A DNA stretch of 64,000 nt from Bacteroidaceae bacterium (lineage in GTDB: Bacteria > Bacteroidota > Bacteroidia > Bacteroidales > Bacteroidaceae), in NCBI GenBank assembly GCA_024398785.1, contig JAKSIO010000009.1, positions 1 to 64,000 on the forward strand. Direction: 5' to 3'. The notes below the pieces were generated by a model, which was given only the letters and a program-made list of their open reading frames with translations, did no database searches and was not told the origin of the DNA. Shown here in pieces: positions 24,882 through 33,463 of this stretch. The position numbers and the translations under genes are program-made. Position 1 is the stretch's first letter; the number at the start of each line of letters is the position of its first letter.

Positions 24882-26048
24882 TTACGGGAGCAGGTAGTGA
24901 AGGTAGTGAGAGGTGTCTGTGAGCGGCGCAAGCAGAATTACGTCGTAACCATATTCGGCACGCAGTGTATTGTAGCGTACATCAAGCGCAATAGTGTCTT
25001 CAAAATACTCCAAATGTGAAAGATACATTTTTTCAATATCCATAGCCGATGCCGCCGCCGATGCTGCTGATGCCGCCGTGCGCATCCTTTCCTCAATACT
25101 CAGCGCCAGCATTCCTGCGGTGCGGCGCAGATTCATCTCAACAAACGGCTGTATTGCAGAGCCGCATACCATACAGTCAATGCCCAGCGGTCCGTTGTAG
25201 TATGGAGCCACATGCTGCTCCAGCAGTGCAATATGCAGTTTGACAAGCTGTTCCAAAGCACTTGAACTCAGTCCAATACGTTTTAGTTTTACGGTTTCAT
25301 CCTTGCAAATCAGATTGCCGGCATATATACCCTGGTCAGTATTCTGAAAAACAGACAATCCGGTATAGCATACTACTCCATCTGAGCATGTATATTCAAG
25401 CGCAAAATCGGCAGTCTTGGACAAACGCGGCTCAACAGATATGCCTTTCTGTGTATTCATAATACGCATGCACCACTGTTCAATTTCCGCATCAATGCCG
25501 CCCGATGTCCAGCGCAGTCCCTTGCCGCTGCCTGACCACGGTGCCTTGAGTACGGCATACGGCGTAGAAGCAATCGCCGCCCGCACCTGCTCCATTGAAG
25601 TGCAGAACGTACTGTCCCCAATACATTCAAGCGTTGGTGCAGACACAGCCGCCTGCTGCTTTACCTGCTGCAGTGCAAATACGGCAAACTGCCGGCTGGA
25701 CAAATGCTTTATATTCTCTAGCTCAAACTCTATTCCGATGCCGTAATACTGCAGTTTTTTGCGCAGTCCCCTATCCCATCCCCATGGGTCTATTTTGTTG
25801 AAATACAAAGTTTTAAGCTGTGACCATTCAACAAATTCCACATGCGGCATTTCAAAAGGGAGAGTCTGCGCCCACTCACACGCTGCACGTTCATTGGGCA
25901 CGGCAATGGCATCGCCCTTCTTTGCCCACCAAAGCGGCATGGCAGCCAGATCATTGGCAAAATCAAGCAACGGGCGCGGATAACGGTTGAACGGGCTTTT
26001 TGAAACAAGTGCCGTATCGTGTTCCGGATTGAAAATATGCAGTGTCAT
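24882..26048 (-). CDS. ATP-grasp-like protein of unknown function
   Basis: The 388-aa protein starts MTLHIFNPEHDTALVSKSPF, a form I associate with uncharacterised Bacteroidales proteins. The middle and C-terminal parts show ATP-grasp features: VLKAPWSGSGKGLRW resembles the nucleotide-binding lysine strand and glycine loop, and GIDCMVCG followed by FVEMNLRRTAGM matches the metal-binding D...E-x-N pattern. Substrate unknown; ATP-grasp enzymes join carboxylates to amines or thiols. It follows the DUF2461 gene by 14 bp and is probably cotranscribed. An alanine-rich run near the C-terminus is low-complexity. Confidence 0.65.
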   Translation of the reverse strand: MTLHIFNPEHDTALVSKSPFNRYPRPLLDFANDLAAMPLWWAKKGDAIAVPNERAACEWAQTLPFEMPHVEFVEWSQLKTLYFNKIDPWGWDRGLRKKLQYYGIGIEFELENIKHLSSRQFAVFALQQVKQQAAVSAPTLECIGDSTFCTSMEQVRAAIASTPYAVLKAPWSGSGKGLRWTSGGIDAEIEQWCMRIMNTQKGISVEPRLSKTADFALEYTCSDGVVCYTGLSVFQNTDQGIYAGNLICKDETVKLKRIGLSSSALEQLVKLHIALLEQHVAPYYNGPLGIDCMVCGSAIQPFVEMNLRRTAGMLALSIEERMRTAASAASAAASAMDIEKMYLSHLEYFEDTIALDVRYNTLRAEYGYDVILLAPLTDTSHYLHYLLP

Positions 26049-26062
26049 TTGGTGGCAGAATG

Positions 26063-26749
26063 TTATTCTTCCTGCTCAAGAGCATATGATATAGCTCTGT
26101 TCAAACCCCGGACAAACGGGACACAGCGTGAAAAGTCTGCAACAAGACGCTTTTCAAAATCTGCATCACAAAGGTACGCGGCATCTATGCGCTTCATTAC
26201 AAAGAAATCCTTAAGGCGGAAATAAGAGGCATATTCACCGCTGGCGGGCCAGTCTGACGGCTGCTTTTTGAGTGCCGATTCCCAGTCAAGTTCAAAACCC
26301 TTTGCTGCTTTGATACGTGCCGCAAATTCGGCCGGATTGCACATTATATCCTCACGCACACTGTTGAGCAACGGTTTTGCCAGCATATAACTGCCTCCAC
26401 CCATGAAATATGTATTGTCATGCGGCTGGATATGCAGATAGTAACCCGCATACGGTCCTTTCTTGCCACCCTTGGGCATCCACAGTCCTATAAATGTCTT
26501 GTACGGAGTCTTGTCCGGACTGAAACGGATGTCGCGATATATGCGGTAAGTGCAGTTTGCCACAGTAAGACCCTTCAAGTCGGGATCCAGTTCTGCCATC
26601 TTTGCTATGGTACGTTCTGCAAAACTGTCAAAATCGGCACGCAATGCTTTGTACCGCGCTTTGTTGGCATCGAACCAGACCTTGTCATTGTTGCATGCCA
26701 ACTCCTTGTAAAACTCAATCAATGCACCAAAATCCATATCATTTGTCAT
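26063..26749 (-). CDS. DUF2461 (TIGR02453) family protein
   Basis: The 228-aa protein matches the DUF2461 family by its ordered motifs: LIEFYKELACNNDKVWFDANK, YRIYRDIRFSPDKTPYKTF, GYYLHIQPHDNTYFMGGG. The biochemical function of the family is unknown. The gene lies 20 bp downstream of the C13-fusion lipoprotein gene and 14 bp upstream of the ATP-grasp-like gene, all on the minus strand, so it may be part of the same transcript. A second ATG at 26737 is possible. Confidence 0.85.
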   Translation of the reverse strand: MTNDMDFGALIEFYKELACNNDKVWFDANKARYKALRADFDSFAERTIAKMAELDPDLKGLTVANCTYRIYRDIRFSPDKTPYKTFIGLWMPKGGKKGPYAGYYLHIQPHDNTYFMGGGSYMLAKPLLNSVREDIMCNPAEFAARIKAAKGFELDWESALKKQPSDWPASGEYASYFRLKDFFVMKRIDAAYLCDADFEKRLVADFSRCVPFVRGLNRAISYALEQEE

Positions 26750-26769
26750 TAGAAAATTTACTCTGTCAT

Positions 26770-28866
26770 TTACAATATTTCTTCTAGGGAGTGTTTGTAC
26801 AAGCTCCCGTAACCATCTATACCATAGACGTGTACGTGCGAACCCACAGTTGACTGGAAGAGCCTGTAGTATAGGTCGCGCAACGGCATGTCAGGTTGGT
26901 TCTTCATACAGTCCTGAAGTGTGGCCGAAAAGCGGTTGCTCATCCACACTCTCCAGTCGCGGTTGTACAAGTCTGCTTTAGAGGTCTCGTCCTCACCTGC
27001 TGCGGTGAATATGATTGTACGGGCATGATTGTCGGCTGTCTTGGCCACACTTCCCGAGTAACAGGTCTCTATGAACCACAGAGCCTGACGGAAATTACCT
27101 TCAGCATCCATTGCTGACAGACAGGATTCCATGTTGCCCTTGGAAAACAAGGTCTCACCGAATCTCAGGAATCCCTGTACACCATGTCCTGACCAGAACA
27201 CGAATATGTTGTCATCCTGGTCCGACTCTATCACACATGGCAGTCTGTCGGACTTGTTGCCAAGCAATATGTCCTTGACATCGTCCGGCTTGAGTTGGGA
27301 AATATGGTAGTCCACCTTGACATCTTTATACACGTTCACCTTGTCCATTCGGGAGTAAAGTGTGCCCTTTTGTGGATTAGAGGGATTGTATGCCAGATCA
27401 TCCTCCATGACAAGTACTATGTGTTCATCGTCATAACCGGAAGACTTGAGTTGCTGGTAAATATTGAGCACATCCACCTGATGGCGGTAGTTGTCCCAAC
27501 CGGTAGATGTTGCTATCAGAAGCGCCCAGTGCTTGTCAAGTGCGGGATATACAATATCGGTCCCATCTTTGATGTCCTGCATCTTGGAGTTTTTCCAGTT
27601 CCATTCTGCCAGCGTAGATGCAGACCTTCTGTCACCTTTTGTTGAACAGTATTCAAGCACAACATATTTCTGCTGGTAGATGACATAATTGCAATAGAAA
27701 GTACGGAGAACATTGGTATAGACTTTTTCGTCAAAGTCAAGACTTCCTGAAGCACCGTTAACGTCGGGATGTCCACCGGTTGCAAGGGATTGTGTCACGC
27801 GGAGCATGCCGTCTGTCCCCCAAAAACTGTCAACCTTGTCTCTTCCGCTCACAAGTCTCTTCATGGCATTCTTGAAACTCATCCCTTCATGCAGCATCTG
27901 AATCATTGAGGCATAGCCTATCAGCATAGCGGCATCATATACCTGGGCTTCGCCAAGTACCGGAACGCGCCCCACAACCGCCGAGTATGCCACTTCAAAT
28001 CCTGTAGACGGGTCTGCACTGTAACAGACTCCTTCTATGCCCTCGGCCAGTTCTCCCAGGTTTGCTATGGCATCACCGGAGTAAGCCGCTTCGCTCATCA
28101 GAAGCTTTGCCTTATGCTCAGTGGCGTTGTATATCTGTAGAATCTTGCCCAGTTCATTCACATTGTCGGGAGTGCAGAGAATATAATCGGCATCAGAAGA
28201 GAGCGCGGCACGTGTCTGTTCCTCCACATTGCCGGAATATGCGAACACTCCAGCATTATTTACACCCAGTTCCTGCGCCTGGAACGGGAACCAGTCTATG
28301 AAGGTTTGTCCGTATGCGCTTTCTCCGCTGACCAGTAGTGCAACCTGTTTTGCTCCGTATTGGATTACTTTGCTCAGCATCACCTCGCATTGGGTAATGT
28401 CCGTTTCGGTCATGGCCCACAGATTACCCCATGAAGAATAACCGCGCACCAGTTGGTCAGTGGTTGCAAGGGTAAAAAAAGGCTTGTCTTTTACACTCAA
28501 TGCTTGGGCAAGCACTATGGCATTGTCGGAATGGAGTCCTCCGATTACGGCCTTGACATCACCGCGTGATGCAAGTTCAGCCGCGATGTCCGGAAGGTTA
28601 TCAGACTGCTCGTCATACCATTCGAAAACAAGTTTTACACCCAGACCTGTTTTACAGAAAGCCTGCGTAAGATATGTTGTGCAGAATCCCAGACATTGTT
28701 TCCAGCTGTCTTCCTGTCCATCGGAAAGAGGCAGGACAACTGCCACCCGGCATTCTTTAAGGTCAGCTTCCTGACAATGTGTGGGCCATTCTTTTGAACA
28801 GCCTGCAAGGAAAACAAGGCTAGCGAGCAACAGGACTCCACTCAATATATCCGCTCTGTGTATCAT
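26770..28866 (-). CDS. Lipoprotein: type-1 periplasmic binding domain fused to legumain-like C13 protease
   Basis: The 698-aa protein has a lipobox (LVFLAGC, Cys23). Residues about 39-400 resemble a branched-chain-amino-acid/ANF-receptor-type binding protein: RVAVVLPLSDG, VKAVIGGLHSDNAIVLAQAL, VALLVSGESAYGQTF, VYDAAMLIGYASM. From about 446 a legumain/C13 peptidase domain begins: HWALLIATSTGWDNYRHQ, then DDEHIVLVMEDDLAYNPSNP, WSGHG with catalytic His561, and WFIETCYSGS with catalytic Cys602. Both dyad residues and their settings match plant and animal legumains well. The start overlaps the BMP-like lipoprotein gene by 47 bp, so the two are coupled. A sensor-protease on the outer face or in the periplasm is inferred; the ligand and substrate are unknown. 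Confidence 0.85.
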   Translation of the reverse strand: MIHRADILSGVLLLASLVFLAGCSKEWPTHCQEADLKECRVAVVLPLSDGQEDSWKQCLGFCTTYLTQAFCKTGLGVKLVFEWYDEQSDNLPDIAAELASRGDVKAVIGGLHSDNAIVLAQALSVKDKPFFTLATTDQLVRGYSSWGNLWAMTETDITQCEVMLSKVIQYGAKQVALLVSGESAYGQTFIDWFPFQAQELGVNNAGVFAYSGNVEEQTRAALSSDADYILCTPDNVNELGKILQIYNATEHKAKLLMSEAAYSGDAIANLGELAEGIEGVCYSADPSTGFEVAYSAVVGRVPVLGEAQVYDAAMLIGYASMIQMLHEGMSFKNAMKRLVSGRDKVDSFWGTDGMLRVTQSLATGGHPDVNGASGSLDFDEKVYTNVLRTFYCNYVIYQQKYVVLEYCSTKGDRRSASTLAEWNWKNSKMQDIKDGTDIVYPALDKHWALLIATSTGWDNYRHQVDVLNIYQQLKSSGYDDEHIVLVMEDDLAYNPSNPQKGTLYSRMDKVNVYKDVKVDYHISQLKPDDVKDILLGNKSDRLPCVIESDQDDNIFVFWSGHGVQGFLRFGETLFSKGNMESCLSAMDAEGNFRQALWFIETCYSGSVAKTADNHARTIIFTAAGEDETSKADLYNRDWRVWMSNRFSATLQDCMKNQPDMPLRDLYYRLFQSTVGSHVHVYGIDGYGSLYKHSLEEIL

Positions 28867-29776
28867 ATTCCTTGTAATGTTCTATCGTTTTACCGTTCAT
28901 CCAGTCATCAATCAAATTGTACAACACATCATCAATGTGCTTTAGGATATTGCCTGCAACGTTTGTTGAATATATGCTCTGGTCCACGTCCATACCCACT
29001 ACTGCAGGACCGCCCGGGTTCTCACGCATATAGCGGTAGAGGCCCATATTCGAGCCTCCCATAACAGGGAAGATAAAGTCGTTCCGGCTACTGACATCAT
29101 CCATCTGCATATATGCTTCGCTTCCCATAGAATATCCGTGCCAGTCATTGCTCAGGTATCTCCATTCAGGAGTCTTTTCTGTCACGGACTTATAACCGTC
29201 AGAGAATCCGTCTCCAGCTTTTCTTGTCAGAGTGTCACTTTTGTCAGCCAGCCAGACAAGCGGTTTTGAATATCCGTTCAGCGCGGCATAGACACCTGCC
29301 TGGTACGATGCCTGGTACATGGGTATCATAAAGGAATATGCCTTGATGCTGTTCTGTGACTCCGGTAATTCCGGCACCTCAAATACCAGCATCTCAACCT
29401 GGTTTTCCGCAGTGAAATCCCTGTTGGCCAGTATCTTCTCTGCAAGGTCGCGATAGTCAGACGAGCACATAACCAGCAAGGTATGTATTGCAGATTTTGT
29501 TTCCGGACCTATCCATCTTTCTATGAAGTTTTCAGCCTCTTCCATTGTCTCCGGGCCCAGGTAGAACATGTGTGCATCAAAGCGCCCCTTATCCCAATAG
29601 GACCTCATCAATCCGGATATTACCAAGTCGTTGTAGCCGTGGTCTCCCATTCCTCCTATGGATGACAGTACCACGATACGTCTGTCCACAACAGTTTCCT
29701 CCTGCTCATTCCTGGTGCAGGACGATGCCAAAATCAGGCTCGCGGCCGCAAGTATGCAAACAAATATCCGTTTCAT
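28820..29776 (-). CDS. BMP/Med-family-like substrate-binding lipoprotein
   Basis: The 318-aa lipoprotein has its lipobox at LASSC (Cys20). The mature part resembles the basic membrane protein (PnrA/Med) binding family: IVVLSSIGGMGDHGYNDLV near the N-terminus, MYQASYQAGVYAAL, GDGFSDGYKSV, FPVMGGSNMGLY and VGMDVDQSIYS. Family members bind nucleosides for ABC importers, but no permease or ATPase genes lie nearby. Instead the gene overlaps the C13-protease fusion by 47 bp. It may bind the same or a related ligand, or act as a partner of that protein. Confidence 0.75.
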   Translation of the reverse strand: MKRIFVCILAAASLILASSCTRNEQEETVVDRRIVVLSSIGGMGDHGYNDLVISGLMRSYWDKGRFDAHMFYLGPETMEEAENFIERWIGPETKSAIHTLLVMCSSDYRDLAEKILANRDFTAENQVEMLVFEVPELPESQNSIKAYSFMIPMYQASYQAGVYAALNGYSKPLVWLADKSDTLTRKAGDGFSDGYKSVTEKTPEWRYLSNDWHGYSMGSEAYMQMDDVSSRNDFIFPVMGGSNMGLYRYMRENPGGPAVVGMDVDQSIYSTNVAGNILKHIDDVLYNLIDDWMNGKTIEHYKEYDTQSGYIEWSPVAR

Positions 29777-29844
29777 CTGAATAAATAGCTGTGCTAATTT
29801 ACACTTTTTTTCAATATATGGTTTGAACTCCGATGTTTATTGTT

Positions 29845-29852
29845 TACATTTG
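29845..29852 (+). promoter_or_regulatory. -7 element of the BspA-like gene
   Basis: TACATTTG lies 26 nt before the start codon and matches TAnnTTTG. Confidence 0.5.
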
Positions 29853-29877
29853 TTCAATTGTACATTAAAGATAGCAG

Positions 29878-31797
29878 ATGAAAAATAAAATTTTGACACC
29901 AGGTTTTGCTGCAATTGCAGTAATAATGTTGTTTTGGGCGGCATCGTGTACAAAACCTGAATCTGATCCGGAGTCTCCGGAAAACACCGGAGAGGATGTC
30001 AGTATTCTCAAATACACGGCTCCAGAGGAAGCTGTTCCGGAATATTGGTCTGAGTTCCTGCACGGCTTTGATGCGGGTACGGGTGAAGGTTGGATAGAAC
30101 TTCCAGCGGGGGTCACTACTATTCCGGAAGAAGCCTTTTCGTTTTCAAATCTGACAAGTATAGAAATTCCAGCATCCGTGACAGAAATAAAAGATTTGGC
30201 ATTTGAATATTGCACCCAATTGAAAACAGTTACCTTTGCCGATGGGTCACAATTGAAAACTATTGGGAGCAGAGCCTTTTGTTATTCAGGACTGACAAAC
30301 ATTGAGATTCCAGCATCCGTGACAGTAATAAATGGAGAAACTTTTAAAAATTGCAAAAGTTTGAAGTCTGTCACTTTTGCTTCAGGAACGCAATTGAAAA
30401 TAATAGGGAATTCTGCCTTTTGCTCTTCAGCTTTGACTGACATTTCCATTCCTCCAACTGTTACCAGTATCTTTCCAGATGCTTTCTTCGGTTGTTATAA
30501 CTTGGATAGTATCAATATACCGGCATCGGTTGCCACTATCGGATATTGTGCTTTTATGGCTTGTGAGAATCTGCATAGTATCACTTTTGCATCAGGGTCA
30601 CAATTGAAAAAAATCGGTTGGAGTGTATTTGAATATTCAGGATTGACAAGTATAGAAATCCCTACATCAGTGATTGAAATTGGAGAAGATGCGTTTTGGG
30701 AGTGTTCTAATCTTGCAACAGTTATTTTCCATGCGCAGAATTCTCCGTTTCATGGTGATGATGTCTTTTGGGATTGTACCTCCCTTGAGGCCATTTACGT
30801 TCCTGAAGGCAGCGTTGATGCCTACAAGGAATCTTGGCCGGAATATGCTGACCTGTTTTTGGCGGCATCGTGTACAAAACCTGAATCTGATCCGGAGTCT
30901 CCGGAAAACACCGGAGAGGATGTCAGTATTCTCAAATACACGGCTCCAGAGGAAGCTGTTCCGGAATATTGGTCTGAGTTCCTGCACGGCTTTGATGCGG
31001 GTACGGGTGAAGGTTGGATAGAACTTCCAGCGGGGGTCACTACTATTCCGGAAGAAGCCTTTTCGTTTTCAAATCTGACAAGTATAGAAATTCCAGCATC
31101 TATTACGAGTATTGGTAATTATGCATTTCAATATTGTGACTTGACAACAGTATCCTTTGCTTCAGGTTCACAATTGGAAAATATCGGGGGCGGTGCCTTT
31201 ATGTACGCAGGACGACTTACAAGTATAGAGATTCCAGCATCCGTGACTGAAATAAATATGTATGCATTTTATCGCTGTAAAAAATTGGAAACAGTATCCT
31301 TTGCTCCAGGGTCACAATTGAAAACTATCGGGAAAGCTGTTTTTTCTACATCAGCTTTGACTGACATTTCCATTCCCCTGACTGTTACTGCCATAAGTTC
31401 ACAGGCTTTCTACAACTGTAAGAACTTGAACAGTATATGTATACCGGCATTGATCAATACCATAGGAGATTGGGCTTTTATGTATTGTGAGAATCTGCAA
31501 AGTGTCACTTTTGCATCAGGTTCACAATTGAGAACTATTGGCGAATGTGCATTTGATCTTTCAGGATTGACAAGCATTGAGATTCCTGCATCAGTGATTG
31601 AAATTGGAGAAGATGCGTTTTGGAGGTGTTCTAATCTTGCAACAGTTATTTTCCATGCGCAGAATTCTCCGTTTCATGGTGATGATGTCTTTTGGGATTG
31701 TACCTCCCTTGAGGCCATTTACGTTCCTGAAGGCAGCGTTGATGCCTACAAGGAATCTTGGCCGGAATATGCTGACCTGATCAGGACCGCAGAATAA
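29878..31797 (+). CDS. BspA-like leucine-rich-repeat surface lipoprotein, internally duplicated
   Basis: The 639-aa lipoprotein (lipobox WAASC, Cys24) consists of LRR_5/BspA-type repeats of about 23 residues (for example LTSIEIPASVTEI...AF..C). BspA proteins are surface adhesins that bind matrix proteins or other bacteria. The gene is two 308-residue units in tandem. The second starts inside the old signal-peptide boundary, so an extra AASCTKPESDPE sits at residues 330-341 of the mature chain, where it cannot be lipidated. Each unit ends in the same capping region (YVPEGSVDAYKESWPEY). It has its own promoter and diverges from the BMP/C13 pair. Confidence 0.9.
   Translation: MKNKILTPGFAAIAVIMLFWAASCTKPESDPESPENTGEDVSILKYTAPEEAVPEYWSEFLHGFDAGTGEGWIELPAGVTTIPEEAFSFSNLTSIEIPASVTEIKDLAFEYCTQLKTVTFADGSQLKTIGSRAFCYSGLTNIEIPASVTVINGETFKNCKSLKSVTFASGTQLKIIGNSAFCSSALTDISIPPTVTSIFPDAFFGCYNLDSINIPASVATIGYCAFMACENLHSITFASGSQLKKIGWSVFEYSGLTSIEIPTSVIEIGEDAFWECSNLATVIFHAQNSPFHGDDVFWDCTSLEAIYVPEGSVDAYKESWPEYADLFLAASCTKPESDPESPENTGEDVSILKYTAPEEAVPEYWSEFLHGFDAGTGEGWIELPAGVTTIPEEAFSFSNLTSIEIPASITSIGNYAFQYCDLTTVSFASGSQLENIGGGAFMYAGRLTSIEIPASVTEINMYAFYRCKKLETVSFAPGSQLKTIGKAVFSTSALTDISIPLTVTAISSQAFYNCKNLNSICIPALINTIGDWAFMYCENLQSVTFASGSQLRTIGECAFDLSGLTSIEIPASVIEIGEDAFWRCSNLATVIFHAQNSPFHGDDVFWDCTSLEAIYVPEGSVDAYKESWPEYADLIRTAE
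29937..31784 (+). repeat. 924-bp in-frame tandem duplication
   Basis: Unit 1 (29937-30860) and unit 2 (30861-31784) are offset by exactly 924 bp (308 codons). The first 240 bp (29937-30176 and 30861-31100) are identical, as is about 170 bp at the end apart from a GAG/AGG codon. The middle has diverged in repeat content. Identical ends with a divergent centre suggest recombination or gene conversion acting on the ends. Confidence 0.9.
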
Positions 31798-31799
31798 AT

Positions 31800-31918
31800 C
31801 TACCAGCGGTCGCAGGGGTAACGTACACCCCACTCGCGGCGCAGATCATCCATCAGCTGCATAATGCGATGTCTGCAATCCATCCGGTGCCTAAGATTCC
31901 AATTCTGCGCTTGTTCAT
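31800..31918 (-). pseudogene. Fossil of a Gfo/Idh/MocA oxidoreductase gene
   Basis: Reading the minus strand from 31918 gives MNKRRIGILGTGWIADIA, the Rossmann start typical of Gfo/Idh/MocA dehydrogenases, then a stop. A second frame immediately gives MQLMDDLRREWGVRYPCDRW and a stop at 31800, which resembles the C-terminal end of the same family. The ~900-bp middle has been deleted, leaving both ends in 119 bp. Confidence 0.6.
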
Positions 31919-31937
31919 ATTGCTAAAATGTTATTGA

Positions 31938-32774
31938 TTATTTTATATTCCAGTCAGATAGAGAATACTGTTTCTCTATTGCTTTTTCAATTTTGTCATC
32001 AAGATTATGGAACAGGTCCATGCCTATCACCTTTTCAAGACTGTCTATTGTGCAGGCATACGCCTTGAGCGGTTTGTGACCTGCCACATGCGGAAAGATA
32101 AAACCTATTGCAGTATATTCATCTGCCCCACCATTCAATACACCATTCAATGCACTGGGCAAACTGCGCTGTGCAACAACGGCCTTGAAGAATTTGTCCG
32201 GAACAACCACATTGTTCATGCCTATTGTCTTTGGATTCTTCTTTTCAACAATAGGCCCGCATACTATATATAACTTGGGATAAGTATCTGTCAATGTGCG
32301 CAGTAACTCTTCAAGTTCTTTCCAGTCTCCATTGTTCAGGTTATGCAACTGAGGGCACATGTTGCTAAGATAGAAACTCTCTTCCATAGCCTGCGAACTC
32401 CATTTCATATCGCCTGCCGGAGCCATGTGTCCGCGGTCATATCCTGAATTACGGTAATCTGCCAGTTCTGCCTGCGGTCCTATAATGTCTGGGTCCGGAC
32501 AAAAGTTGTCGGTGCGTTTGACATCGCCCCTTACACCATAAATATCAAGAGTATAGGCAACCCAGTTTGGAATAAGATATGTGGAATTGTAGGAAACGGT
32601 ATACCCCATGTGCTCAATAATCTGATTGGTCTTGTCTGCTTCATAATATGGAATTTCCAACCCTGTGGGTGCTGGACTTAAATAATTCCTGAACAGACCG
32701 CAACCTACCAGAATTACGGCAATCAACAGCGAAACTACGCTTACACTCTTTTTCTTTGTTTTGCGTTTTGGCAT
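31938..32774 (-). CDS. NucA/EndA-type DNA/RNA non-specific endonuclease, membrane-anchored
   Basis: The 278-aa protein has a basic N-terminus, a hydrophobic segment (VVSLLIAVILVGCG, either a membrane anchor or a lipobox at Cys25) and the beta-beta-alpha metal nuclease domain with the catalytic DRGH motif (residues 113-116, in YDRGHMAPAGD) and the downstream Asn-rich helix (FYLSNMCPQLHNLNNGDW). Such enzymes degrade external nucleic acids for nutrition or biofilm control. It lies 5 bp downstream of luxS and is likely cotranscribed. Confidence 0.9.
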   Translation of the reverse strand: MPKRKTKKKSVSVVSLLIAVILVGCGLFRNYLSPAPTGLEIPYYEADKTNQIIEHMGYTVSYNSTYLIPNWVAYTLDIYGVRGDVKRTDNFCPDPDIIGPQAELADYRNSGYDRGHMAPAGDMKWSSQAMEESFYLSNMCPQLHNLNNGDWKELEELLRTLTDTYPKLYIVCGPIVEKKNPKTIGMNNVVVPDKFFKAVVAQRSLPSALNGVLNGGADEYTAIGFIFPHVAGHKPLKAYACTIDSLEKVIGMDLFHNLDDKIEKAIEKQYSLSDWNIK

Positions 32775-32779
32775 CTGCG

Positions 32780-33295
32780 TCAGGCATCAAAAAAAGTCTT
32801 TCCGCCATCTACAGTAGGACGCTCCACACCAGGATAAGTACATACAAACTCTTCCTGCAGACGTTTTATGTAGCGTTTTGCCTCCCATTTTGCCATAGGA
32901 AGGTCATGCATAAGATAATTGCCGCATGTGGCAGGAGTAGTTCCCGGAACAACATCGTTGAAATCTACCACAAACTGGAAGGCGTCAATCATAAGACTGC
33001 GTATTTCCTGCGGGTCATAATACCCTTTCATAATAAGGTAATTGCCTGTCATGCAGCCCATTGGGCCCCAATATATAATGCTTTGTTTCCACTGTTCGCT
33101 GTTGCGCAGATATGTGGCAACAAGATGTTCAATAGTATGCAAAGCTGCAGGAGCAACTGCCGGCTCATGATTTGGAGCGGTCATGCGGATGTCGTATGTA
33201 GTCACTCTTTCACCCCCTACAAAATCGTTACGCGATACATAAATTCCCGGTTTCAAATCGGTGTGATCTACCTGAAAACTTGGTATAACTTCCAT
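32780..33295 (-). CDS. luxS: S-ribosylhomocysteine lyase LuxS
   Basis: The 171-aa enzyme cleaves S-ribosylhomocysteine to homocysteine and the AI-2 precursor DPD in the activated methyl cycle. Metal ligands are in HTIEH (His53, His57) and PATCGNY (Cys124); the catalytic Cys81 is in GPMGCMTGNY. Length and motifs are normal. It appears to head a two-gene unit with the endonuclease. The leader region to 33463, shared with a divergent lipoprotein gene, contains no promoter I can name with confidence. Confidence 0.96.
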   Translation of the reverse strand: MEVIPSFQVDHTDLKPGIYVSRNDFVGGERVTTYDIRMTAPNHEPAVAPAALHTIEHLVATYLRNSEQWKQSIIYWGPMGCMTGNYLIMKGYYDPQEIRSLMIDAFQFVVDFNDVVPGTTPATCGNYLMHDLPMAKWEAKRYIKRLQEEFVCTYPGVERPTVDGGKTFFDA

Positions 33296-33463
33296 ATAAA
33301 ATATCGTAATTAAGAATTCCTGTAAATAATTTGTTTCACCTTGTAAATATAGCGAAAATTGTAATATATCTGCCAGAATAGCCTAAAAATGCATTTATTT
33401 TGAGAAAATAGTTGTTTGTTTAATTTTTATTTCATTATTTAGCAAATCTTAATAATATGACTG

